Shown: positions 30,409-40,668 of the stretch, piece after piece
Layout of the letters: every line of letters starts with the position of its first letter
How positions within the stretch are numbered: position 1 is the stretch's first letter
From: Acuticoccus sp963704595
GTDB taxonomy: Bacteria > Pseudomonadota > Alphaproteobacteria > Rhizobiales > Amorphaceae
Length of the DNA: 64,000 bases
Direction: 5' to 3'
Assembly (NCBI GenBank): GCA_963704595.1
Contig: OY969922.1
Location: 3,348,001 to 3,412,000, forward strand
Notes under the pieces: model-generated
Seen by the model: only the letters and a program-made list of their open reading frames with translations
What the model was told of the DNA's origin: nothing
The model's database searches: none
Translations under genes and position numbers: made by a program

Positions 30409-31639
30409 TCAGGTGACGGCGGCGCGGCGGTGGTACTCGGGCGTGTCCCATGCCCGGGTTTCCATGATCTCGGCGAGGATCTCGACGGCGTCGAACACGT
30501 CGGCATAGGCGGGTGTAGAGCGGCGTCATCCCGAAGCGCAGGATGTCCGGCGCGCGGAAGTCGCCGATCACGCCGCGCGCAATCAGCGCCTGCATGATCG
30601 CGTAGCCGTTCTCGTGCCGGAACGAGACCTGGCTGCCGCGGCGCGCCGCATCGCGCGGGCTGGCCAGCTTGAGCGAAGGGCATCGCGCCTCGACGCGGGC
30701 GATCATCAGGTCGCACAGCGCCGCGGATTTCTGCGCGACCGCCGCAAGGTCCACTCCGTCGAACGCCGAGAGCGCCGCCTCCAGCGCAGTCATCGAAAGC
30801 ACCGGCGCCGTGCCGGTGATGAAGCGCTTCACCCCTTCCGCCGGCCGGAATCCGGTCTCGAACGCAAAGGGGGCGGCGTGGCCGAACCAGCCGCGCAGCG
30901 CCGGCATCACGTCCTGATGGCGGGGGGCGACCCAGAGGAAGGCCGGCGCGCCGGGGCCGCCGTTGAGGTACTTGTAGCCGCAGCCGATGGCGAAGTCGGC
31001 GTCCGCGCCCGAAAGGTCGACCGGGAAGGCGCCGGCCGAGTGGGCGAGATCCCAGATCATGATGGCGCCGGCGGCGTGGACCTTCGCGGTCAGCGCCGCC
31101 ATGTCGTGCTTTGCGCCGGTGCGGTAGTCGACCTGCGTCACCATCACGACGGCGGTGTCGTCGCCGAGCGCGGCCTCGACGTCGTCGACCAGCCGCAGCT
31201 CAGCACCGCGCAGCGCGCCGACCCCTTGCGCGATGTAGAGGTCGGTCGGGAAGTTGCCGGGCTCGGAGAGGATGACGTTGCGCTCCTCCCCCGCCTTGTC
31301 GAGCGCTGCCGACAGGACCTTGAAGAGGTTGATCGAGGTGGAATCGCCCACCGCAACGTCCGCCGCGTCAGCCCCGATGAGAGGCGCGATCTTCGCGCCG
31401 ATCCGCGCCGGAAGGTCGATCCAGCCGGCCGTGTTCCAGGAGCGGATCAGCCCGTCCGCCCACTCTTCGTTGACCGCTTCGGCGACGCGGGCCTGCGCGC
31501 GCTTCGTCAGCGGCCCCAGCGAGTTGCCGTCGAGGTAGAGGACGCCGTCCGGCAGGATGAACGCCTCGCGGTGCGGCGCGAGGGGATCGGCCTCGTCGAG
31601 CGCGACGGCGTCGGCGCGGGTGGTCACGGGATGGCTCAC
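30409..31639 (-). CDS. kynU: Kynureninase (one apparent frameshift near the 3' end)
   Basis: PLP enzyme cleaving L-kynurenine to anthranilate and alanine in tryptophan catabolism. It has YLDGNSLGPL near the N-terminus, GDSTSINLFK, WDLAHSAGAFPVDL, and the PLP-binding Lys in GCGYKYLNGGPGAPAF. ETGFRPAEGVKRFITGTAPVL and DILRFGMTPLYT are also family hallmarks. Removing one base near 30519 extends the frame through YADVFDAVEIL to a TGA at 30409, giving 409 residues, the usual length. Start ATG 31637-31639 overlaps the TfoX-like stop by 4 bases (ATGA). No kynA or kynB gene is in the window. Confidence 0.93.
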
Positions 31640-31995
31640 GTCTTTCCTTTCGTCCTCACGGATCTGCGGCGGGCCTTGGCGGCGTCGGCCCGGGCAGCGG
31701 CCTCCAGCGCCAGCAGGGTGTAGCGTTCGAGCTCTGCGGGATCGTCGAACGCTTCGGCCGGCAGGCGCCAGTAGGAGGTCGTCACCTGCCTGTCCGCCGC
31801 CTCATACACGAACGGCGCGGCGCCCGCTTCCTCGAACATGCCGCGGCTCTCCGAGTCGGTCTTCATGTAGAGCTCGCCGCCGGCCACGATCGCGAACATC
31901 CGCCCGTCGCGGAAAGCGCCGAGCCCGCCGAACATGCGGCGCACCGAGACCGGCCCGAACGGGGCGAAGATATCGGCGAGGTCGTCGCGCGTCAC
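31636..31995 (-). CDS. TfoX N-terminal domain protein
   Basis: A 119-residue protein matching the TfoX/Sxy N-terminal domain: VRRMFGGLGAFRDGRMFAIVAGGELYMKTD is the core, with YWRLPAEAFDDP after it. Stand-alone domains of this sort are common in alphaproteobacteria; full-length TfoX promotes competence in gammaproteobacteria, but no such role is established here. The start is taken as GTG 31993-31995, five bases after the upstream stop; the frame is open further upstream without a better start. The C-terminal tail is Lys/Arg-rich (KARRRSVRTKGKT). Coupled to kynU by a 4-base overlap. Confidence 0.8.
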   Translation of the reverse strand: MTRDDLADIFAPFGPVSVRRMFGGLGAFRDGRMFAIVAGGELYMKTDSESRGMFEEAGAAPFVYEAADRQVTTSYWRLPAEAFDDPAELERYTLLALEAAARADAAKARRRSVRTKGKT

Positions 31996-32000
31996 GGCGG

Positions 32001-32828
32001 TCAGCGGTCCTTCGGCACCAGGCCGTCGAGCGCGGCCGAAGTGGCGCTCCCCGCGGCGAAAGCGAAGCCGCCTGCCGCCAGTGCGCTCGCCCCCTCGAAG
32101 AACGCATTGATCGCCTGCTTGTAGGGGCCGGACCCCAGAGAGATGCGCTTGACGCCGAGCGTCTCCAGCGCGGCGAGGTCGTTGCTCGCCCCGCCCGACC
32201 CCGCGATGACGCTGACCGGACGGTCCGTCAGAGCCACGATCGCCGCGATCTCGCCGGGATCGCTGAGGCCGGGGGCATAGAGGACGTCGGCGCCTGCAGC
32301 AGCGTAGGAGGCGAGGCGCGATTTCACGGTGCCGAACGGGTCGGCGACACCCTCGAGGTAGGCCTCGCAGCGGCCCGTGAGCACGAAGTCGCCCGACGCG
32401 CTGTCGATGGCGTTGCGCGCCGCCTCGAGCCGCCGGCAAGCCTCCGCCTCGTCATAGAGCGGCTCCGGCCCGTCCTTCGAGACGTCCTCGATCGAGCAGC
32501 CCGCGATGCCGGCGTCCATCGCGGCGCGGATCGTATCCGCGACCTCGGCGGGGGTGGCGCCGTAGCCGGACTCGAAGTCGCCGTTCACCGGCAGGCCCGT
32601 CCAGTCATGGATCTGCGCGGCGTGGGCGATCGCCTCGCCGCGCGTCACGCCGCCGTCGCGCTTGCCGAGCGACCATGCGAGCGCCGCCGAGGAGGTCGCG
32701 AGCGCCTTGAAACCCTTCTCGGCCAGAAAGCGCGCGGACGTGCCGTCCCACGGGTTCGGCATGACGAAGAAGTTTTCGTGCAGCGCGCGGAAGCGGCTCG
32801 CACTGTCGTCCCGGCCTGTCTCCGCCAT
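32001..32828 (-). CDS. Isocitrate lyase/PEP mutase family protein
   Basis: A 275-residue TIM-barrel enzyme of the isocitrate lyase/phosphoenolpyruvate mutase superfamily. It has FFVMPNPWDGTSARFLAEKGF, TSSAALAWSLGKRDG, GDFESGYG (metal region; DADTGYG in classical members), SIEDVSKDG and LTGRCEAYLEG, which replaces the KKCGH catalytic loop of true isocitrate lyase. It is therefore likely a C-C lyase or phosphonate-type enzyme acting on a 2-oxo or methylmalate-like acid, not glyoxylate-cycle ICL. Start ATG 32826-32828. First of a run with the TfoX-like and kynureninase genes on the same strand. Confidence 0.88.
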   Translation of the reverse strand: MAETGRDDSASRFRALHENFFVMPNPWDGTSARFLAEKGFKALATSSAALAWSLGKRDGGVTRGEAIAHAAQIHDWTGLPVNGDFESGYGATPAEVADTIRAAMDAGIAGCSIEDVSKDGPEPLYDEAEACRRLEAARNAIDSASGDFVLTGRCEAYLEGVADPFGTVKSRLASYAAAGADVLYAPGLSDPGEIAAIVALTDRPVSVIAGSGGASNDLAALETLGVKRISLGSGPYKQAINAFFEGASALAAGGFAFAAGSATSAALDGLVPKDR

Positions 32829-32920
32829 CGTCTCCACCCCTCTCCAAACACGGGAGAGCTTACGCCGGGGGCGGCGCAAGGGAAGACGCGCGGCGGCCGC
32901 GGGAACGGCAAGACACAACA

Positions 32921-32956
32921 AAAAAAAGGCCCCGGCGGAGAACCGCCGGGGCTTTT
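32921..32956 (-). terminator. Intrinsic terminator after the PfpI-like gene
   Basis: Read on the minus strand: AGCCCCGGCGG, a TTCT loop, CCGCCGGGGCC, then a run of eight T. It begins about 23 bases after the stop at 32979. The stem is nearly perfect and the T-run is strong. Confidence 0.9.
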
Positions 32957-32978
32957 CGTCTCAACGAGGTGGAGGCGG

Positions 32979-33539
32979 TTACGCCGCGGCGCGCTGGTGG
33001 CGGCCTTCGCTCACTTCCTCGATGATCTTCGCGACGAACGCGTCGATGTCACCGGGGTTGCGCGAGGTGATGAGTGCCTCGTCGCAGACCACCTGGCTGT
33101 CTTCCCACTTGCCGCCGGCGTTGATGACGTCGGTCTTGATCGACTTGTAGGACGTGACGTTGCGGCCCTTGATGACGCCGGCCTCGATGAGGAGCCACGG
33201 CGCGTGGCAGATGGCCGCCAGCGTCTTGCCGGTGTTGTAGAAGTCGTGGACGAAGCGCACGGCCTTGTCCTCGACGCGCAGGAGATCCGGGTTGATCTGG
33301 CCGCCCGGCAGGACGAGCGCGTCGAAGTCGGTGACGTTCACTTCGTCGAGCGTCTTGTCGACCGCGATGGCCTCGCCCCAGTCCTTCTCGTCCCAGCTCT
33401 TGATCTCGCCCTTCTCCAGCGAAACCACGGTGACCTTCGCCCCCGCCGCCTCGAGCTGGCGCTTCGGCTCGAAGAGTTCGGACTTCTCGAAGCCGTCGGT
33501 GGCGAGAATGGCGATGTTGGCCTGATTGATAGCCGTCAT
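32979..33539 (-). CDS. PfpI/DJ-1-family glutamine amidotransferase-like protein
   Basis: A 186-residue class I glutamine amidotransferase-like protein of the PfpI branch. The nucleophile elbow is AICHAPWLLIEAG with the catalytic Cys, the upstream Glu lies in GFEKSELFEP, and ALVLPGGQINPDLLR is the glycine loop. Family members are described as intracellular peptidases, deglycases or stress proteins; which applies here is not clear. It is a single-gene transcription unit with its own terminator downstream and 135 bases upstream to the molybdenum-enzyme stop. ATG 33537-33539 is preceded by GGAAGGAAC, a good ribosome site. Confidence 0.93.
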   Translation of the reverse strand: MTAINQANIAILATDGFEKSELFEPKRQLEAAGAKVTVVSLEKGEIKSWDEKDWGEAIAVDKTLDEVNVTDFDALVLPGGQINPDLLRVEDKAVRFVHDFYNTGKTLAAICHAPWLLIEAGVIKGRNVTSYKSIKTDVINAGGKWEDSQVVCDEALITSRNPGDIDAFVAKIIEEVSEGRHQRAAA

Positions 33540-33674
33540 GTTGGTTCCTTCCGTATGCTGCGCCGGGGGGCGGGCCTGCTGCCATGACGGCGCGGCCGCC
33601 GCTCCTCGCGCATTCAGGAGGACAACGCGGACCCCCGGGGTCAGGGTTCCGTTCGATTGTGCGCGACGGATTGT

Positions 33675-35984
33675 TCAGGCTGCCGCAGCGCGCCGCATCG
33701 CCTCCCACACCCGCGCGGGCGACGCCGGCATCAGGATGTCGCGCACGCCGACCGGCGCCAGCGCATCCGCGACCGCGGCAAGACCCGCGGCGAGCGCGCC
33801 GACCGTCCCCGCCTCGCCCGCCCCCTTGGCGCCGACGGGGTTCTTCGCCGTCGGCACCGGCGCGTGGGCGACCGCAATAGAGGGCATGTCGTCCGCGCGC
33901 GGCATCGCATAGTCCATGAAGGAGGCGCTGACCGGCTGGCCCGACGGGTCGTAGACCATCGCCTCGGAGAACACCTGCCCGAGGCCCTGGACGACGCCGC
34001 CGTGGATCTGCCCTTCCACGATCATCGGGTTGAGGAGCGTTCCGGCGTCCGACACCGCCTGGTAGCGGGTCACGATGGCGGCGCCCGTCTCCCGGTCGAT
34101 CTCCACCTCCACCACGTGCGCGCCGTTGGGGTAGGTGCTGGCGTCCTCGGCCGACCAGCGCGCCTCGGCCGAAAGGCCGGCCCCGCCCTCGGCGGCGAGT
34201 TCTGCCCAGGAAGCGGAGCGGTTGGAATTGCCGTCGTAGAACAGCCCGTCGTCGAACCGCACGTCCGCCGGATCGGTGCCGAACAGGGTTGCGGCGGCGG
34301 TGACGCCGTTCGCGACCAGCGCGCGGGACGCCTCCAGCGCCGCCGACCCGCCGTAGATGGCGCTGCGGGAGCCGAACGTGCCGGTGCCGTGGGCGATCTC
34401 GTCGGTATCGCCCATGGCATAGTCGATGTCGTCGAGGGAAAGGCCGAGCGTCTCGCCCACCACCTGGCGCATCGCGGTCTCGTGGCCCTGCCCGTGGTTG
34501 GCCGACCCCATGCCGAGCTTCGCCCGCCCGTTCGCGCCGATCTCGATCGTCGCGCTTTCGTCGAGGAAGCCCGCGGTGGACTCGATCGCCATGGCGAGCC
34601 CGAACCCCAGAAGTTTGCCGCGCGCCGCCGCGTCGGCGCGCCGGGCGTCGAGCGCGGCGGCATCGGCGAGCTCCAGCGCCTTGGCCATGATCGCGGGGAA
34701 GTCGCCGCAGTCGTAGGTGTAGAAGAGGCCCGTCTTGTAGGGCATGTCGGCGGGCGCGATCATGTTGCGGCGGCGCAGTTCGAACCGGTCGAAGCCGAAG
34801 CGGCGGGCCGCCTCGTCGATGGCGAGCTCGATGCAGCAGATCGCCTCCGGCCGCCCGGCGCCGCGGTAGGGCGCCGTCGGCACGGTGTTGGTGTAGACGC
34901 CGCGCACGTCCGCCGCGATCACCGGCGTGCGGTAGACTCCCGCGAGGCCGCCGAGGTTCACATACGCCGGCAGCGGGCCCTGCATCGAGAGATAGGCGCC
35001 GACCGAGGCGGTGTTCCTTACGCGCATCGCGGTGAAGTTTCCTTCGGCGTCGAGGCCGAGTTCGGCTTCCATCACCATGTCGCGGCCCATGTCGTCGGTG
35101 AGGAAATGCTCGGAGCGCGTGCCGGTCCACTTCACCGGGCGGCCGAGCTTCTTCGCGGCCCACAGGACCAGCACCATCTCCGGGAAGACGGCGGAGCGCA
35201 TTCCGAACGCACCGCCCATGTCGCCGGTGATCAGGCGCACGTTCTCGACATCGACGCCGAACATCTCGGCGAGAACCCGCCGCGCGCCGTGGGGTCCCTG
35301 CGTGCCGCAACGCAGGACATAGCGCCCGTCCTCGATGCTGCCGTGGGCGGTGCGCGGCTCCATCGGGCTCATCGCGAGGCGCTGGAACGGGAGCGTGACG
35401 CGGGCGACATGGGCCGACTGCGCGAGTGCCGCGTCGACTGCGGCACGGTCGCCGACACTCTTCACGAAGCATGTGTTGTCCGGGGCCTCGTCCCACACCG
35501 CAGGCGCCCCTTCGGCCGCGGCGTCGAAGATGTCGGTGACGTGAGGGCGGTCCTCGATGCTGACCATCACCGCCTCGGCGGCATCGCGGGCAGCGGCGCG
35601 GCTCTCGGCGACCACCATCGCGACCGGCTCGCCGACATAGCGCACCGCGCCGTCCGCGAGGGCATGGCGCGGCGGCTCGACGAGCGTGCTGCCGTCGGCG
35701 CGCTCCAGCGGCCGGGCGCGCAGGCCCACGCACGGGATGGGGCCGACGCCGTCAGCCTTGAGGTCCGCCGCGGTGTAGACGCCGAGGACGCCCGGCATCT
35801 CGGTAGCAGCGGTGGTATCGATCTCGATGATGCGGCCCGAGGGCATTTCCGCGTGGACGATCTCGGCGAAGAGCTCGCCCGCGGTGGTGACGTCGTCGCC
35901 GAAATGGCCCTTGCCGGTGATGAAGCGCTGATCCTCGACGCGGCTGGCACGCGCGCCGATGCCGAAGCGCATGCCCCCGCTCAT
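33675..35984 (-). CDS. Xanthine dehydrogenase-family molybdopterin-binding subunit
   Basis: A 769-residue large subunit of the xanthine dehydrogenase/CO dehydrogenase family, uninterrupted. It has GARASRVEDQRFITGKGHFGDD, the N-terminal hammerhead domain, then GGAFGMR (molybdopterin region), PYRGAGRPEA, and the C-terminal VGAKGAGEAGTVG with the catalytic Glu. The AYRGAGR-type active-site loop places it with form II CoxL-like proteins, not true CO dehydrogenase (AYRCSFR). The oxidised substrate is therefore probably an aldehyde, purine or N-heterocycle. The usual FAD (CoxM) and 2Fe-2S (CoxS) subunit genes are missing on both sides. The ATG at 35984 precedes GGMRFGIGARA directly. Confidence 0.92.
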   Translation of the reverse strand: MSGGMRFGIGARASRVEDQRFITGKGHFGDDVTTAGELFAEIVHAEMPSGRIIEIDTTAATEMPGVLGVYTAADLKADGVGPIPCVGLRARPLERADGSTLVEPPRHALADGAVRYVGEPVAMVVAESRAAARDAAEAVMVSIEDRPHVTDIFDAAAEGAPAVWDEAPDNTCFVKSVGDRAAVDAALAQSAHVARVTLPFQRLAMSPMEPRTAHGSIEDGRYVLRCGTQGPHGARRVLAEMFGVDVENVRLITGDMGGAFGMRSAVFPEMVLVLWAAKKLGRPVKWTGTRSEHFLTDDMGRDMVMEAELGLDAEGNFTAMRVRNTASVGAYLSMQGPLPAYVNLGGLAGVYRTPVIAADVRGVYTNTVPTAPYRGAGRPEAICCIELAIDEAARRFGFDRFELRRRNMIAPADMPYKTGLFYTYDCGDFPAIMAKALELADAAALDARRADAAARGKLLGFGLAMAIESTAGFLDESATIEIGANGRAKLGMGSANHGQGHETAMRQVVGETLGLSLDDIDYAMGDTDEIAHGTGTFGSRSAIYGGSAALEASRALVANGVTAAATLFGTDPADVRFDDGLFYDGNSNRSASWAELAAEGGAGLSAEARWSAEDASTYPNGAHVVEVEIDRETGAAIVTRYQAVSDAGTLLNPMIVEGQIHGGVVQGLGQVFSEAMVYDPSGQPVSASFMDYAMPRADDMPSIAVAHAPVPTAKNPVGAKGAGEAGTVGALAAGLAAVADALAPVGVRDILMPASPARVWEAMRRAAAA

Positions 35985-36143
35985 GCCGCGCGCTCCGCAC
36001 GGGCGGGCTGGCGGGCGGGGATGGCGTGGCGGATAGGCATGGACCGAGGGTCTCCGGGCAGGTGGACGATCGGTGCGGCGGGCGCACCGGATCAGCGTAT
36101 TGAGGCAAGGTTCGGGCCGGTTGGACGCCGGACCGGCGCGGCG

Positions 36144-39100
36144 TCAGGCCGCGTCGGCCTCGTCCTCCGTGGACGACAGGAGCTGTGCGTTGCCGCCGGC
36201 CGCCGATGTATCGATGCAGAAGTGGCGCTCGGTCACCATGTCGTCGTCGATCGCGAAGAGCGGCAGGATCGGCCCCTCGCGCGCCGCCAGCGCCTGACGC
36301 ACCGGGCCGGGGTCGCCCTCGTAGAGGACGCCGTCGAAGCCTTCGAGCGCGGTGAGATCCGTTGGGTCGAGCACGCCGTCGATCTCGGCGCGGTGCGGAC
36401 CGCCCTCGCCCGTCGCACCCGGCGCCACCACCAGCACCGCGTTGCCGAATGCCCGCGCCGCATCGGCCTGCGCCATCGCGCGGCCGAGCGTCGGCCCGGC
36501 GCAGATGATCGTGCCGCGCGGATGCTCGGACAGGCGGTTGGATTCGCCCGTCGGGCCGACGAGGTCGAGCACGCTGCGGGCGCCGCGCTCCGGCACGATC
36601 CGGCCGAGCGCCTGCTGGAGCCGCGCAAGCTCCGCGCGCGCGCCGGTGTCGGCCGCGAGCCGCGCGAGCACCTTGCCGGCGCCGAGCCGCGCGACGGTGC
36701 GCGTGCCGCCCGCCTTCGGGCCGGTGCCGGACAGCCCCTCGCCGCCGAACGGCTGCGAGCCGACCACCGCGCCGATCTGGTTGCGGTTGACGTAGATGTT
36801 GCCGACCTTCACCGCGCTCACGATCTCCTCCACCCGGTCGTCGATCCGCGTGTGGAGGCCGAAGGTGAGGCCGTAGCCCTTGGCGTTGATGGCGTCCGTC
36901 ACCTTGCCGATCGCGTTGCCGCTCGAACGTCGCGAAATGGAGGACGGGGCCGAAGATCTCCTCCTCCATCGCCTCGATCCCGCTCACCTTGATGACGGTG
37001 GGCGGCACGAAGAGGCCATCGTCGCGCCCGTACTGGGCGAGGATGCGCCCGTCCCTGCGGGCAGCCTCGATGTGGTCGGCGATCTTCTTCTTCGCCGTCT
37101 CGTCGATGACGGGGCCGACGTCGCAGCTGATCGGCCAGGGATTGCCGTGTGACAAGCGCCTCCATCGCGCCGGACAGCATCGTGAGGATGCGCTCGGCCA
37201 CGTCCTTCTGCACGTAGAGGATGCGCAGCGCCGAGCAGCGCTGACCCGCGCTCTGGAACGCCGAGGCGATGATGTCGCGCACGGCCTGTTCCGGGAGCGC
37301 GGTGGAATCCACGATCATCGCGTTGAGCCCGCCGGTCTCGGCGACGAGGATCGCCTCGGGCGCGGTCTCGGCGAGCTGCCGGTCGATCGCCTTGGCGGTG
37401 CCGGTCGAGCCGGTGAAGGCGACCGCGGCGATGCCGGGCACGGCGACCAGCGCGGCGCCGACCTTGCCGTCGCCGGGGCAAAGCTGAAGCGCCGCCTTCG
37501 GCACCCCCGCCTCGTGGAGGAGTTCTGTCGCACGGGCCGCGATCAGCGGCGTCTGCACCGCAGGCTTGGCGACCACCGCGTTGCCGGCCGCAAGCGCGGC
37601 CGCCACCTGTCCGGTGAAGATCGCGAGCGGGAAGTTCCACGGCGAGATCGCCACCACCACGCCGCGCGGCACGGGTCCGACGCGCTCCGCCTCGTTGGCG
37701 TAGAAGCGCAGGAAGTCGACCGCCTCGCGCAGCTCCGAGACGGCGTCGAGCGCGTTCTTGCCGGCCTCGCGTGCCGCCAGCGCAAAGAACTCGCCGGCGT
37801 GCTCCTCGTACAGGTCGGCGGCGCGGCGCAGCACGTCCGCGCGCGCCGGCGTTTCGGCCCAGCCGATGCTCTCCGATGCATCCGCCACCACCTGCTCGGC
37901 GCATTCGGGCCGCAGCGGCCGCACCTCGCCGACGGTGTCGGCCGCATCTGCAGGGTTGATGACGGGCTGGCTCCGCGGCCTCGGTGTCCCCGGCGACCGT
38001 CATCGGCGCGGCCGTCCACTTCTTCTCGCGGAAGGCGCCGCGGCGCTCCTCGAAATCCTTCAGCGCCACGGGGTCGAAAATGTCGAACCCCTTGGAGTTG
38101 CGGCGGTTGTCGAAGAGCTCAGGCGGCTGGCGCAGGCGCTTGTTGACGATCGGAGCGGCGGCGAGCCGCTTGAACGGGTCGCGCGCCACCTCCTCGGCCG
38201 GGATGCGCTCGTCGACGATCTGGTTGGCGAACGAGGAGTTGGCGCCGTTCTCCAGAAGGCGGCGGACGAGGTAGGCGAGCAGGTCCTCGTGCGCGCCCAC
38301 CGGGGCATAGATCCGGCAGCGGACCTGCTGCTCGCGGCGCATCACCTCGTAGAGCGTCTCGCCCATGCCGTGGAGGCGCTGGAACTCGAACGCCTCGCCG
38401 TTCGACATGGCAAGGACGCTCGCCACGGTGTGCGCGTTGTGCGTCGCGAACTGCGGGTAGATCCGCTCGGCCCGCGACAGCAGCGAGCGGGCGCAGGCAA
38501 GGTACGAGACGTCGGTCGCGGCCTTGCGGGTGAAGACCGGGAAGGTCTCGACGCCCGGTGACCTGCGCGCGCTTGATCTCGGTGTCCCAGTACGCGCCCT
38601 TCACCAGGCGGACCATGATGCGCCGGTCGATGGACTTCGCCAGCGCGTCGAGCCACGCGATCACCGGCAGCGCGCGGCGGCCGTAGCCCTGGACGACGAC
38701 GCCGAAGCCGGTCCAGCCGGCCAGCGCCGGATCGGACGCCACGGCCTCGATCACGTCGAGCGAAAGGTCGAGCCTGTCCTGCTCCTCGGCGTCGATGTTG
38801 AGGCCCATGCCGGCGCTGGCCGCCTGCTTCGCCAGCTCGGTGACGATGGGCACCAGCGTCGCGAGGCAGTCCTCGTGGTGGGTTTCCTCGTAGCGCGGGT
38901 GGAGCGCGGAGAGCTTGATCGAGATGCCGGGGTTGCGCGCCACGTCGCCGTGGATCGCGCGGGTCGCGATGGCGCGGATGGCGTTCTCGTAGGCGGTGCG
39001 GTAGCGCAGCGCATCGGGGAAGGTGCGCGCCGCCTCGCCCAGCATGTCGTAGGAATAGGTGTAGCCCTTGGCCTCCATGCCTGCGGCCCGCTTCAGCGCA

Positions 39101-39645
39101 CCGTCGATGGTCTCGCCGAGCACGAACTGCCGGCCGAGCCGGCGCATCGCCTCCGACACGGCGGTGCGGATCACGGGCTCGCCGAGGCGGCGGACGGCGC
39201 CGCGCAGGGTGCCGACGATGCCGCGGCTCTTCTCGTCGAGCACGTGGCCGGTGACGAGGAGCGCCCAGGTGGAGGCGTTCACCAGCGAGGAGGTCGACTT
39301 GCCGAGGTGCTTGCCCCAGTCGCTGGGGGCGATCTTGTCCTCGATCAGCGCGTCGATGGTGTGCGCGTCCGGCACGCGGAGGAGCGCCTCGGCAAGGCAC
39401 ATCAGGGCGATGCCCTCTTCGGTGGAAAGCCCGTATTCGGCGAGGAAGGTCTCCATCAGGCCGGGCGCGGAGGAGGTGCGGACCTTGGTGACCAGCTCGG
39501 CGGCGCGCTGCGCGATGGCGCGGCGGGTGACTTCGTCGAGCCCGGCCGCGTTGGCGAGGCGAGGGGCGAGTTCGGCCTCGTCGGCGAGCGTCGCGGCGCG
39601 CACAGCCTCGCGCGCGCCTTTCAGTTCGGCCATCACCTCGGACAT
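36144..39645 (-). CDS. putA: Bifunctional proline dehydrogenase/P5C dehydrogenase (four apparent frameshifts)
   Basis: Oxidises proline to glutamate in two steps. The proline dehydrogenase half has YTYSYDMLGEAART, SIKLSALHPRYE, NIDAEEQDRLDLSLD, VRLVKGAYWDTEIKRAQ, and the FAD-site FATHNAHTVA after correction. The P5C dehydrogenase half has SPWNFPLAIFTGQ, AETGGLNAMIV (catalytic Glu) and SAGQRCSALR (catalytic Cys). Four single-base insertions near 38560, 37970, 37150 and 36920 are required; the corrected protein has 1165 residues, ending in the C-terminal ALDH-like domain found in longer PutA proteins. It lacks an N-terminal ribbon-helix-helix, so it cannot repress its own gene as E. coli PutA does. 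Confidence 0.93.
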
Positions 39646-39703
39646 GTCGCCTCCCCACGCTTTCCGGCCCGCATCGCACGCGGCGCCGGTCAGGATGCAA
39701 AAA

Positions 39704-39727
39704 TCACGACCACGTGCGCAATCGTGA
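39704..39727. promoter_or_regulatory. 24-base dyad upstream of putA, possible operator
   Basis: TCACGA (39704-39709) and TCGTGA (39722-39727) are inverted repeats around a central CACGTG. It lies about 60-80 bases upstream of the putA start. Alphaproteobacterial putA genes are often controlled by an Lrp-type PutR binding an upstream dyad, but no such regulator gene is in view. Confidence 0.4.
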
Positions 39728-39765
39728 CACTTTCACACGGGATGCTGCGCGGGGGAAGAGCTCGC

Positions 39766-40668
39766 CTAGAAGGCGCTCAGGATGCTGCCGCCCGACGCCT
39801 CGGGCAGGTAGGTCTCGATCAGCTCGGTCATCTTCGCGTTACGCGAATTGCCGGTGCGCCCGCCGATGACGACGGCGATGATGTGCTTGCCGCCCCGCTC
39901 CACGTTGGTGACGAGATTGAAGCCCGAATCGCGCACGTAGCCGGTCTTGATGCCGTTCACGCCGTCGACCTTGCCGAGGAGCTTGTTCGTGTTCTTCCAC
40001 TCCTTGCCGTTGTAGATGAAGTCGGGCGTGGAGAAATACGTGAAGTAGCGCGGGAAGCGGGTGTTGAGCGCGCGGCCGAGGATCGCCATGTCGCGCGCGG
40101 TGGTGACCTGCCGCCCGTCGGGCAGGCCCGAGGCGTTGACGAACTGGGTGTCGCGCATCCCGATCGCGCGGGCCTTGCTGGTCATCGCGCGGGCGTACGC
40201 TTCTTCGGAGCCTGCGAGGTTCTCGGCGATCACCACCGCAACGTCGTTGGCGGAGCGGACGGCGAGCGCGCGGATCGCGGTGTCGACGGAGATGCTGGTG
40301 CCGGCCTTGACGCCGATCTTCGCCGGCGGGCGCCCCGCGGCCTCTTCGCTCACGGCGAGCGGCGAGTTCGTGCTGAGCCGGCCGGTCTCCAGCTGCTCGA
40401 ACAGGAGATAGAGCGTCATCATCTTGGTGAGGGACGCGGGGTAGCGCAGTTCGCCCGCCGCCTCCTCGTGCAGGATCTTTCCGTTATTGGCGTCGACGAC
40501 GATCGCGGCGTAGGCGCGCTTGGAGACGGCAGGCGCCTCGGTCGGCGTGACGATGACGGGTTCGTAGACGGCCGGCGAGGACGGTCCGTTGAGCGTCGTG
40601 CGGTCGGGCTGGGACGAGGTGCACCCGGCAACGAGCACAGCCGCGAACAGGAGGCAAAGGCGACGCAT
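39766..40668 (-). CDS. D-alanyl-D-alanine carboxypeptidase lipoprotein
   Basis: A 300-residue penicillin-binding protein of the S11 family trimming pentapeptide side chains of peptidoglycan. The N-terminus is a lipoprotein signal, LLFAAVLVAGCTSS, so the mature protein is membrane-tethered by Cys15. The three active-site motifs are YPASLTKMM (Ser/Lys), RSANDVAV (SxN) and IKTGYVRDSGF (KTG). The protein ends soon after the KTG domain, so it lacks the C-terminal beta domain and amphipathic anchor of E. coli DacA. A second S11 protein, with a SPOR domain, is at 56758-58456. Confidence 0.93.
   Translation of the reverse strand: MRRLCLLFAAVLVAGCTSSQPDRTTLNGPSSPAVYEPVIVTPTEAPAVSKRAYAAIVVDANNGKILHEEAAGELRYPASLTKMMTLYLLFEQLETGRLSTNSPLAVSEEAAGRPPAKIGVKAGTSISVDTAIRALAVRSANDVAVVIAENLAGSEEAYARAMTSKARAIGMRDTQFVNASGLPDGRQVTTARDMAILGRALNTRFPRYFTYFSTPDFIYNGKEWKNTNKLLGKVDGVNGIKTGYVRDSGFNLVTNVERGGKHIIAVVIGGRTGNSRNAKMTELIETYLPEASGGSILSAF

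Noticed and set aside
33049..35733. An 894-codon minus-strand frame overlapping the molybdenum subunit in another frame
   Set aside because: Arg/Gly/Ala-rich shadow of the true subunit, which has intact motifs and a proper start.
33657..36992. A 1111-codon open frame on the plus strand, antisense to the molybdenum subunit and putA
   Set aside because: Its protein is dominated by Arg, Gly, Ala and Val runs without family motifs; it arises from the GC-rich third positions of the opposite-strand genes.
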